Source of the DNA: Candidatus Bathyarchaeota archaeon
GTDB taxonomy: Archaea > Thermoproteota > Bathyarchaeia > TCS64
Reading direction: 5' to 3'
DNA length: 7,351 nt
Assembly (NCBI GenBank): GCA_016867505.1
Contig: VGJH01000063.1
Location: 1-7,351, forward strand
Notes under the pieces: model-generated
The model's input: the letters and a program-made list of their open reading frames with translations, nothing else
Database searches by the model: none
What the model was told of the DNA's origin: nothing
Made by a program: the position numbers and the translations under genes
Shown: piece after piece, positions 1 through 6,082 of the stretch
Layout: each line of letters begins with the position of its first letter
How positions within the stretch are numbered: position 1 is the stretch's first letter

Positions 1-531
1 ATTTTTAAAAATCTTGCCAAAAATAAGGAAGTTGTAGCAATAAGTGAGATTGGCTTAGATTTTACTGGAAGAATGACCAAAGAATGGGTTAGAAGTGATA
101 AAATAATTGATAAGGATATTCAACGAAATGCCTTTCGTAATCAAATTATTTTAGCTAATGAGTTTAATTTACCAATAATTGTTCATGATAATAGTAATAA
201 TAATGAGGTGCTTGATATTATTGAAGAAACTGAAATAAATAAAATTGGTGTGGCAATCCATGGATTTAATAGAGATTTAGATTATGTGAAAAAATGTGTA
301 AAATTAAATATTTATGTTTCTGTTGGTCGAAGAATTGTAAATAATCCAACAAATGAGTTTATTGAAGCTGTGAATGCAATTCCTGATAATTTATTATTAA
401 CAGAAACAGATGGTGGTAACCCTGAAAACTTAATAACAGTATGTGATGCAATTGGAAAAATTAGGAATAAATCAAAAGAATTAATCGGTACACAGGCTAC
501 AATAAATTTAAAAAAATTAATCCAATCTTAA
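1..531 (+). CDS. TatD-family metal-dependent hydrolase, 5' end outside the window
   Basis: This is the C-terminal part of a TatD-like TIM-barrel hydrolase (amidohydrolase superfamily; members include metal-dependent DNases and D-Tyr-tRNA deacylase-like enzymes). The frame is open from base 1, so the first ATG at 73 is internal and not the start: the residues before it already carry the family motif SEIGLD (residues 15-20 of the visible part; E16 would be a metal ligand). Further motifs follow in the right order: Q-x5-Q-x3-A then LPIIVHD (metal-binding His), AIHGF (equivalent of the H-C/G-F His) and LLLTETDGG (catalytic Asp). The N-terminal HxH metal motif is missing only because the window begins inside the gene. 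The visible 176 residues fit the last two thirds of a roughly 250-residue family member. Its exact substrate cannot be told from the sequence. It ends in TAA and is followed by a T-rich spacer. Confidence 0.85.
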   Translation: MFKNLAKNKEVVAISEIGLDFTGRMTKEWVRSDKIIDKDIQRNAFRNQIILANEFNLPIIVHDNSNNNEVLDIIEETEINKIGVAIHGFNRDLDYVKKCVKLNIYVSVGRRIVNNPTNEFIEAVNAIPDNLLLTETDGGNPENLITVCDAIGKIRNKSKELIGTQATINLKKLIQS

Positions 532-584
532 TTTGAATTTTAATTTCATCTTTAAACAATAAAATAAAAATGATTAAACCTAAC

Positions 585-598
585 CTCTTTTTCTTTTA
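585..598 (+). terminator. T-rich tract after the TatD gene
   Basis: The stretch after the tatD-like stop codon contains two T runs (5 and 4 T's) broken by single C's in an otherwise A-rich spacer. Archaeal RNA polymerase terminates on oligo-U tracts without needing a hairpin, so this is a plausible terminator. It lies directly before the next start codon, so it could equally be leader or promoter sequence of that gene. Confidence 0.35.
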
Positions 599-602
599 AT
601 CT

Positions 603-911
603 ATGAATGACTACATTAAAAATAAAATTGAGAAGATTAGGTCTATGGGTTTTTATTATACTTTTGATGGATATGCTGTGTCAGATTTTTTAACTCAATT
701 AGATAAAGTGATAGAAATCAAAGACTTAGTTTTTCAGGAAGCAAGGTTAACAATTTTAACAACTGAGTTGAGGTCAAGTAAACCCCTGGATATTTTAGCG
801 TTACTTCCTGCTGCTTCATTACTTAATGTTTCAGCAAGTGCCATGGAGCAAGGACCTTATGGTAATGAACTTTGGTTTGAATGGATTTTACCCTCATCAT
901 CAAATGCATAA
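603..911 (+). CDS. Unrecognised 102-residue soluble protein
   Basis: I do not recognise this protein. It begins with a charged, probably helical segment (about residues 1-15, NDYIKNKIEKIRSMG), continues with FYYTFDGYAVSDFLTQLDKVIEIKDLVFQ, then a strand/helix region with LTILTTELR, a small-residue hydrophobic stretch LDILALLPAASLLNVSASA (about 62-80), and an aromatic tail NELWFEWILP. The hydrophobic stretch is interrupted by Pro and Ser and is too short to call a membrane helix with confidence. There is no Cys and no zinc motif or signal peptide. Codon use and AT content match the neighbours. No Shine-Dalgarno sequence precedes ATG 603; a second ATG four bases later is out of frame. It stands alone between two spacers, so context gives no clue to function. 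The frame length and sensible amino-acid composition argue that it is a real gene. Confidence 0.6.
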   Translation: MNDYIKNKIEKIRSMGFYYTFDGYAVSDFLTQLDKVIEIKDLVFQEARLTILTTELRSSKPLDILALLPAASLLNVSASAMEQGPYGNELWFEWILPSSSNA

Positions 912-946
912 TTTACATTATTCCTAAATTTTTATTAACTAGCTTA

Positions 947-982
947 GCACCTCCATATCGGTGCCACAGGTGTCCGGTGACC
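947..982. promoter_or_regulatory. GC-rich inverted-repeat patch upstream of ileS
   Basis: The 129-base spacer before the IleRS gene is AT-rich except for this patch. It contains a perfect inverted repeat, GCACC (947-951) and GGTGC (960-964), separated by 8 bases, the spacing of a typical operator for a dimeric helix-turn-helix regulator. Next to it is an imperfect heptamer duplication, GGTGTCC-GGTGACC (969-982), which is itself partly palindromic (GGT..CCGG..ACC). CACAGG at 965-970 is also complementary to CCTGTG at 1010-1015. The patch lies just upstream of the best TATA-like sequence, where an activator or repressor could act. A structured leader RNA is the alternative if transcription begins further upstream, for example from the TTTTTATTA at 929-937. 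Confidence 0.4.
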
Positions 983-984
983 AT

Positions 985-1000
985 AAAATTTAATAAAATT
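985..1000 (+). promoter_or_regulatory. TATA-like box for ileS
   Basis: The run TAAAATTTAATAAAAT is the strongest TATA-like stretch upstream of the IleRS gene. With the usual archaeal spacing of about 25 bases, transcription would start near 1015-1022 and leave a leader of about 20 bases. No experimental support is visible and the genome is AT-rich, so a chance match is possible. Confidence 0.35.
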
Positions 1001-1029
1001 ACGTGTATGCCTGTGACTTATTATTTGAT

Positions 1030-1034
1030 GAGGG
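1030..1034 (+). promoter_or_regulatory. Shine-Dalgarno-like GAGGG before ileS
   Basis: GAGGG lies six bases before the ATG at 1041 and can pair through GAGG with the CCUC of the 16S rRNA 3' end. It supports ATG 1041 as the true start. It stands out because the other starts in this window have no such site, which suggests that ileS has a leadered mRNA while its neighbours are leaderless. Confidence 0.5.
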
Positions 1035-1040
1035 TCCTTA

Positions 1041-4000
1041 ATGACTTTTGAACCAATAGATAGTAAAATAGATATCCCGAAACTTGAACGTGAGATTCAA
1101 CAATTTTGGAAGGACACTAACGCTTTCGAAAAAAGGAGAAAAATAAATCAAGGGAAACCAAAATGGAGTTTTATTGACGGACCAATCACAGCGAATAATC
1201 CCATGGGGGTGCATCATGCATGGGGACGAACCTACAAGGATCTATGGCAAAGATTCTGGTCAATGCGAGGAAAGGAGTTACGCTATCAAAATGGATTCGA
1301 CTGTCAAGGACTATGGGTTGAGGTTGAAGTTGAAAAAGAATTAGGCTTTGAGACAAAGAGAGACATTGAAGCTTATGGGATTGCTGAATTCGTAATAAAA
1401 TGTAAACAAAGAGTACTTAATTATTCAGCAAGACAAACTGAACAAAGCATCCGTTTAGGCTATTGGATGGATTGGAATAATCCTGACGAATTAAGAAAAT
1501 TGTCGTTAGCGATGGAAAAACCTCTTGAACAAACAACATACATTGGTACCAATGGACCTATCACTGGCACTGCTGAATGGATAGTCAGTAACTTAGGATT
1601 ACCTGTAACAGGTGGAAGTTACTATACTTTCAGTGATGAAAACAATTACATGATCTGGACAGCATTAAAAAGCTGTCATAATAGAGGATGGATTTACAAG
1701 GGTGAAGATGCTATGCCCTGGTGTCCACGCTGCAGCACAGGAATTAGCCAACACGAGATCGTCACCGAAGGATACAGAGAATTAACTCATACAAGTGTTT
1801 ACTTAAAACTCAAATTAGTCGACCATGAAGGTAGTTTATTGATTTGGACAACCACTCCTTGGACATTAACAAGTAACGTTGCAGTAGCTGTCCATCCAAA
1901 TCTTGTCTATGTAAAAGTAAAATATAATGACGAAATATATTATTTAAGCAAAGGAACATTAAATTCGGTTTTTCCTCAAAAAGATGGATACATAATTTTA
2001 TCTGAAATGCTCGGTGTTGAACTTGAAAACTGGAAATATGTGGGACCTTACGATCATTTTGAATTACCAATGAAGTTAGGTGTGCCAGAAGCACATAAAA
2101 TAATTTTATGGGATGCTGTAGGTGAATCAGAGGGTACAGGATTAGTACATATTGCACCAGGTTGTGGTAAAGAAGACTTTGAACTTGGAAAATTATATAA
2201 TTTTCCTAAACCTGCTCCACTTGATGAATATGGTGTAATAATAAATGGCTTCGACTGGCTGTCTTTTACTCATGTATATGACTCATCAGAAAAAATATTT
2301 AATGATCTAAAGAATCGAGGTCTTTTATTTAGAACTCAGAAAATGTTGCACCGTTATCCAGTTTGTTGGAGATGTGGAAGTGAATTAGTATTTCGCTTAG
2401 TAAATGAATGGTTCATTAATATGGGTGAAAAAATCGATAAATCCTTTGAAGAAGTAACTGAAGAGGAAAAAGAAAAAAATCTTCGATATCAAATGATGGA
2501 CTCTGCTAATCAAGTTAACTGGATCCCTGAATTTGGATTAAAAAGAGAACTTGATTGGCTTCAAAACATGGATGACTGGATGATCAGTAAAAAAAGATAT
2601 TGGGGCTTAGCTTTACCAATCTGGGAATGTCAATGCGGGTGGTTTGACTTAATTGGTGACGAAATTGAATTAAAACAGAAAACCATTGAAGGTTGGGATA
2701 AATTTACTGGACATAGCCCCCATAAACCATATATTGACAACATTAAAATCAAGTGTCCTAAATGTGGGTCTTTAGTTAGTAGAATTCCCGATGTAGGTAA
2801 TCCTTGGTTGGATGCTGGTATAGTTGCATTCAGCACTATTGAATATAGGAGAGACCGTAATTATTGGGCAAAATGGTTCCCAGCAGATTTTATCACTGAG
2901 TCATTCCCAGGACAATTTAGGAATTGGTTCTATGCAATGCTTGCTATGAGCACGATTCTTGAGCGTCATACGCCATATCTTACATGTCTGGGTCATGCAA
3001 ATGTTCTTGCAGAAGATGGTCGAGAGATGCATAAAAGTTGGGGTAATGCAATTTGGTTTGATGATGCTGCTGAAACAATGGGTGCAGACATTATGCGTTG
3101 GATTTATTGCATAAGCAAACCAGAAAACGATGTATTATTTGGATATTCAAAAGCTAACGAAGTTAAGAGAATGTTCTTTATGACTCTTTTTAATATTTAC
3201 AACTTTTTTTCATTATATGCAAACTTGGATAATTGGAATGTAACTCAGAAGCCAGATAAAATCAATTATTTAGATCAGTGGGTACTCAGTCGATTAAATA
3301 GATTGATTGAAAAAACTACTTTATTTTATGAAAAATATGATGTTTACTCAATAACACAAAATGTTGAACAATTCGTTGATGTTTTAAGTAAATGGTATGT
3401 TAGAAGAAGCCGTAGGAGATTTTGGAAGACTGAAGCTGATGATGAAAAAAATGCAGCATATTACACACTCTATACATGCCTTAAAAATATAATTTTCTTA
3501 CTAGCACCGATTACCCCACACATATCGGAAGCACTTTACCAAAGGATGATTCGAAACAATGAATTAGGTTTTCCCGAGAGTGTACATCATAATGATTGGC
3601 CAATATTTGATTCACAGATTATTAATGAAAAGTTAATGGAAGAAATGGATTTAGCAATATTAACAAGCAGTCTAGGTAGATCAGCAAGAAGTAAGTCAGG
3701 GATAAAACTTCGTCAACCATTAAAAGAAGCAATAGTAATTGTACAAGAAGATAAAATTGAAAAACTAAATAAAATTGCTGACACAATAAAAGAGGAATTA
3801 AATGTAAAACACTTACGAATAACAAAAGAACGCGATTTTCTACAAGCAAGTGTAGCAAAACCAATGCCAAGAAGTTTAGGTAAAAAGCATGGAAAACAGT
3901 ATCCTAAAGTTGCTGAAGCAATTAAAGAATTAAAAAAAGCAGAAATTTCAAAATTAACAAATGGAAACTCAATTACAATAGTGATTGATAAAAACCCCGT

Positions 4001-4376
4001 TGATATTTACCCTGATGAAGTCACGGTTGAATCAATACCTATCAAAGGATACTCAGTTATGGAAGATGCTGGAGTAATTGTTGGAATAAATACCGAAATC
4101 GATGAAGAATTAGGTGTTGAAGGTTTAGCCAGGGATATTGTACGCCGAATACAATCGTTACGAAAGGAAGCAAATTTTGATATCAATGATCGAATTGAAG
4201 TATATTATAATGCTGATTCGGAATTATCGGAAGTAATGCAAGAAGAATCAGAATATATTAAAGGAGAAACCCTTGCTGAGAAAATCATCGAAACTGTTTT
4301 ACCTAAAAATGCTAAAACTGGAGAATATGAAATACAGGGATTCCAATTAATACTTGGGCTTGTTAAGATACAATAA
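1041..4376 (+). CDS. ileS: Isoleucyl-tRNA synthetase with altered HIGH and KMSKS motifs
   Basis: Cytoplasmic class Ia synthetase that activates isoleucine with ATP and charges tRNA-Ile; 1111 residues, slightly longer than most IleRS. Domains in order: catalytic Rossmann fold with the HIGH-equivalent reading GVHH (residues 56-59); paired zinc-type cysteines C228/C231 and C442/C445; CP1 editing domain with TTTPWTL (270-276) and GTGLVHIAPG followed by the conserved Asp (D379), so hydrolysis of misactivated valine should be intact; a second cysteine set C530/C532 and C572/C575; the KMSKS-equivalent reading EMHKS (662-666) before WGN; an anticodon-binding helical domain (about 760-900); and a C-terminal extension. 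Both signatures differ from the consensus, but the rest of each block is well conserved, so this is a real enzyme type rather than decay. I recall similar GVHHAW-type IleRS from several bacterial groups, so transfer from bacteria is possible. The first part is GC-richer (31/60 in 1201-1260) than later parts (12/60 in 3301-3360). ATG 1041 is supported by a GAGGG site. Confidence 0.95.
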   Translation: MTFEPIDSKIDIPKLEREIQQFWKDTNAFEKRRKINQGKPKWSFIDGPITANNPMGVHHAWGRTYKDLWQRFWSMRGKELRYQNGFDCQGLWVEVEVEKELGFETKRDIEAYGIAEFVIKCKQRVLNYSARQTEQSIRLGYWMDWNNPDELRKLSLAMEKPLEQTTYIGTNGPITGTAEWIVSNLGLPVTGGSYYTFSDENNYMIWTALKSCHNRGWIYKGEDAMPWCPRCSTGISQHEIVTEGYRELTHTSVYLKLKLVDHEGSLLIWTTTPWTLTSNVAVAVHPNLVYVKVKYNDEIYYLSKGTLNSVFPQKDGYIILSEMLGVELENWKYVGPYDHFELPMKLGVPEAHKIILWDAVGESEGTGLVHIAPGCGKEDFELGKLYNFPKPAPLDEYGVIINGFDWLSFTHVYDSSEKIFNDLKNRGLLFRTQKMLHRYPVCWRCGSELVFRLVNEWFINMGEKIDKSFEEVTEEEKEKNLRYQMMDSANQVNWIPEFGLKRELDWLQNMDDWMISKKRYWGLALPIWECQCGWFDLIGDEIELKQKTIEGWDKFTGHSPHKPYIDNIKIKCPKCGSLVSRIPDVGNPWLDAGIVAFSTIEYRRDRNYWAKWFPADFITESFPGQFRNWFYAMLAMSTILERHTPYLTCLGHANVLAEDGREMHKSWGNAIWFDDAAETMGADIMRWIYCISKPENDVLFGYSKANEVKRMFFMTLFNIYNFFSLYANLDNWNVTQKPDKINYLDQWVLSRLNRLIEKTTLFYEKYDVYSITQNVEQFVDVLSKWYVRRSRRRFWKTEADDEKNAAYYTLYTCLKNIIFLLAPITPHISEALYQRMIRNNELGFPESVHHNDWPIFDSQIINEKLMEEMDLAILTSSLGRSARSKSGIKLRQPLKEAIVIVQEDKIEKLNKIADTIKEELNVKHLRITKERDFLQASVAKPMPRSLGKKHGKQYPKVAEAIKELKKAEISKLTNGNSITIVIDKNPVDIYPDEVTVESIPIKGYSVMEDAGVIVGINTEIDEELGVEGLARDIVRRIQSLRKEANFDINDRIEVYYNADSELSEVMQEESEYIKGETLAEKIIETVLPKNAKTGEYEIQGFQLILGLVKIQ

Positions 4377-4424
4377 TTTTCGCCATCTTTATCAATAGGT
4401 TATGGTTCTTTTTCATGAATATGT

Positions 4425-4733
4425 ATGCCAGGTAAAAAAAGCTTAAAAAAAATGGAAAAAACACAAGATGCTGTACCAACTGAAAAAGAAGCAACAACAA
4501 CTAAAAAAAGAGAAAAAATTGTTGGATCAGTTAATGCAATCACAGGAAACAGTCCTGAACTTTTAGATGCAATGAAGAAAATGAAAGCAATTACTCCTCC
4601 AGCTGTAGCTAGTCAATTCAATTTAAAAACTAGTGTTGCCAAAAAAATCCTTGATGATTTAAAAGTTCAAGGGAAGTTGAGTTTAGTAGCTGCAACAAAT
4701 AACTTGAAAGTATATGCACTAACTAAAAATTAA
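4425..4733 (+). CDS. rps25e: Ribosomal protein S25e (eS25)
   Basis: Small, basic 102-residue protein. A lysine-rich, disordered N-terminal tail (about residues 1-35, MPGKKSLKK...) is followed by a winged-helix-type domain: a helix around ELLDAMKKMKA, then ITPPAVASQFNLKTSVAKKILDDL (helix-turn-helix) and a beta wing ending with LSLVAATNNLKVYAL. This is the layout of eS25, a 30S-subunit protein of eukaryotes and of TACK/Asgard archaea that is absent from most euryarchaea, so it is also a lineage marker. It begins 48 bases after the ileS stop and may be co-transcribed with it; no Shine-Dalgarno site is visible. ATG 4421 and ATG 4415 just upstream are in other frames (4421 reaches a stop after four codons). 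The alternative is a small winged-helix DNA-binding protein, but the Lys-rich tail and the V/I-TP..VA motif favour eS25. Confidence 0.75.
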   Translation: MPGKKSLKKMEKTQDAVPTEKEATTTKKREKIVGSVNAITGNSPELLDAMKKMKAITPPAVASQFNLKTSVAKKILDDLKVQGKLSLVAATNNLKVYALTKN

Positions 4734-4734
4734 T

Positions 4735-5108
4735 TTAAGCTTTATCGATAATTATCCTTGAGCCACTTTTTAAATTTTTAAAAATTTCTAAATTATTTAA
4801 AACTTTACCAATTCTGTTTACTGGTGTATAGGTTGTTGTATTCTCTGTGAAAATGCATATGGATGACGACTGTGGCCAAAAAACTATGGATCCTTCATCT
4901 ACTTTCGTAACTGGTTTCTCTACTCCTCTCTTAAGTCCAATAAAATTTGAATAAAATTTTTTGATATTATTGTCCGACCATTAATTGGCAGTCTTTTAAT
5001 AATTTCACCAACCGTTAATGGTGCAGTTAATCTATTAAACTCACAATCAGCTTGACCAATTTCTGGGATAATTATTTTAATTTTTATTCGAGAAAGACTT
5101 TCAACCAT
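4735..5108 (-). pseudogene. Cyclophilin-like fold protein, interrupted by a single-base frameshift
   Basis: The first frame starts at ATG 5108 and reads IKIKIIIPEIGQADCEF, then LTAPLTVGEIIKRLPINGRT, before stopping at 4922-4920 (62 residues). The second frame, open from 4980 and without a start codon, continues with VDEGSIVFWPQSSSICIF then TYTPVNRIGKV and ends in TAA at 4737-4735. Joined, the two make 124 residues with the full plan I recall for the small cyclophilin-like family (TM1367/Pfam Cyclophil_like): N-terminal strands, LP..GR, G-I-WP, C-F, and a YTPVNRIGK tail. The join is at a run of six A's on the coding strand (4962-4957): one extra base restores a continuous gene, and a -1 slip at A AAA AAT does the same. 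It could be a sequencing or assembly error, a recent lesion or programmed frameshifting; conservation of both halves speaks against an old pseudogene. The start overlaps the end of rimK by 8 bases, so the pair is one operon. Biochemical role unknown. Confidence 0.7.
4767..4779 (+). terminator. Possible oligo-T terminator for the ileS-rps25e transcript
   Basis: Two T5 runs (4767-4771 and 4775-4779) lie about 35-45 bases past the S25e stop codon on the plus strand. They could terminate the S25e transcript within the 3' end of the convergent cyclophilin-like gene. The same bases encode Lys/Asn/Phe codons on the other strand, so the T runs may be only coding sequence. Confidence 0.3.
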
Positions 5109-5976
5109 TTTTCAGACTCACTGCATATTTTACTATTTCATCAGCAATTTTAATATCAACTGCCTGATTCAACGCTTGCCAACCTGGAGATGCATTCACT
5201 TCCAATATCATTGGCCCCATTGGCGATTCAATAATATCTACTCCTGAATAGTCTAAACCCATTGCTTTTGTAGCTTTAATCCCAAGTTCGCAAATGTCTT
5301 CAGGTACTTTTTCATCAGTCATATGACCTCCTTGAGCAACATTTGTTTTCCATTTCCCAGGCGCACGATACTTGTATGCTGAACCAATAACTTGATCTCC
5401 TATTACAAAAACACGAATATCTCTCCCTGGGTTTGGTACATATTTCTGTAAAATTAATGGTTGATCATACCTGTTTAAGCTCTTGAAAGCATTGTATGCT
5501 AAATCCGGGTCTTCAAAAAGCATCGAGCCTTTTCCCATACTACTTAAAATTGGTTTGTAAACAAATTTTTTGTAGACTTCTGCCAAAGTGTACCCTTCAG
5601 CAATGCTTTCTGTTGTGTATGTGTATGGTATTGGTAGACCATGTTTAGCTAAAATGTATTGAGTTGCATATTTATCACGGGCTCTCCTAAATGGATAACA
5701 TGGATTAACAACTCTGATCCCTGACATTTCCATGTGCTCAACCATGCTGATTCGTCGTGTCAATTGTTCGGTGGAACCTGGACCAAAACTCCTTAAAAGA
5801 CAAATATCTGTATCAGTGATATCATGGTGCCCCAACCAAAATTTTGATCCCTCAGGAGAGACCTCTGAAGAAATATCCCCTAAAGTTCCCTTCAAAACAG
5901 AATGCCCAAGATTAATACCTGCATCAAAAAGTTCTTCACTATTTTTACTAGGAGAAGAACCATAAATAACAAGCAT
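5101..5976 (-). CDS. RimK-family ATP-grasp ligase (glutamate ligase-like)
   Basis: Cytoplasmic ATP-grasp enzyme of the RimK/MptN/CofF/LysX group, which couples ATP hydrolysis to forming an amide or peptide bond, usually adding an amino acid to a cofactor or protein tail. From ATG 5976 it has 291 residues, normal for the group. The N-terminal pre-ATP-grasp domain is followed by NPCYPFRRARDKYAT (about 91-105), FVYKP and SMGKGS (146-151, ATP-binding loop), GRDIRVFVIGD (184-194), NVAQGG (212-217) and VDIIES...MILEVNASPG (247-265), where E259 and N261 should bind Mg-ATP. EVNASPG is RimK/MptN-like rather than LysX-like. A tetrahydromethanopterin or F420 glutamylation role (MptN, CofF) is possible but not shown. 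Start choice: TTG 5982 would add two residues (MKMLVIYG); neither has a Shine-Dalgarno site, so I prefer ATG. A TATA-like box lies upstream. The stop overlaps the cyclophilin-like start in ATGGTTGA, suggesting translational coupling. Confidence 0.85.
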   Translation of the reverse strand: MLVIYGSSPSKNSEELFDAGINLGHSVLKGTLGDISSEVSPEGSKFWLGHHDITDTDICLLRSFGPGSTEQLTRRISMVEHMEMSGIRVVNPCYPFRRARDKYATQYILAKHGLPIPYTYTTESIAEGYTLAEVYKKFVYKPILSSMGKGSMLFEDPDLAYNAFKSLNRYDQPLILQKYVPNPGRDIRVFVIGDQVIGSAYKYRAPGKWKTNVAQGGHMTDEKVPEDICELGIKATKAMGLDYSGVDIIESPMGPMILEVNASPGWQALNQAVDIKIADEIVKYAVSLKNG

Positions 5977-6010
5977 TTTCAAACAGGGTCGTGATATGAA
6001 GTGTATAGGT

Positions 6011-6020
6011 ATATTATAAA
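6011..6020 (-). promoter_or_regulatory. TATA-like box for the rimK operon
   Basis: On the minus strand the sequence TTTATAATAT is a good archaeal TATA box. With about 25 bases to the start site, transcription would begin near 5990, 8 to 14 bases before the candidate start codons at 5982 (TTG) and 5976 (ATG), giving a short leader. Confidence 0.45.
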
Positions 6021-6050
6021 GTTCTTACCATCTGCAGGTTTAACTCAGTA

Positions 6051-6064
6051 GAAGTTATAACTTC
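6051..6064. promoter_or_regulatory. 14-bp perfect palindrome on the uppP TATA position
   Basis: GAAGTTATAACTTC is a perfect palindrome. Its TTATAA core is centred about 25 bases before ATG 6083, exactly where the TATA box of a leaderless mRNA should be. It is therefore likely the uppP promoter element, and its symmetry makes it a candidate operator where a dimeric repressor could block TBP. The 8-mer ACTTCATA overlapping its right end recurs in the rimK promoter on the opposite strand (6002-5995). Confidence 0.45.
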
Positions 6065-6082
6065 ATAGCCATTTTTGGTATT

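Noticed and set aside
73..531. ATG 73 as start of the TatD-like gene
   Set aside because: The frame is open to base 1 and the metal-ligand motif SEIGLD lies before this ATG, so the gene begins outside the window.
940..985. tRNA-like look of the GC-rich patch (stems and a CCA at 981-983)
   Set aside because: There is no T-arm GGTTCGA-type sequence, no acceptor pairing and no anticodon arm of the right size on either strand.
1024..1045. TTGATGA resembling a C box of a C/D sRNA
   Set aside because: No matching D box (CTGA) at suitable spacing or k-turn pairing was found; the site is better explained as leader with the GAGGG ribosome site.
1810..2157. 115-codon minus-strand reading frame inside ileS
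   Set aside because: It is antisense to the conserved editing domain, has a Leu/His-rich composition without motifs and no promoter; a shadow of the real gene. The same holds for minus-strand frames at 2630-2836 and 3622-3870 and the plus-strand frame at 5732-5965.
4415..4432. ATG 4415 and ATG 4421 as S25e starts
   Set aside because: Both are out of frame with the S25e reading frame; ATG 4421 stops after four codons.
4772..4787. 16-bp perfect palindrome AAATTTTTAAAAATTT
   Set aside because: It consists only of A and T runs inside Phe/Lys/Asn codons of the cyclophilin-like gene, so it is likely by composition; no flanking structure supports an operator.
4738..4922. Translation re-initiation of the second half of the cyclophilin-like gene
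   Set aside because: No ATG, GTG or TTG occurs in the right frame between the first stop codon and the conserved GSIVFWP block, so a separate start would lose the conserved part.
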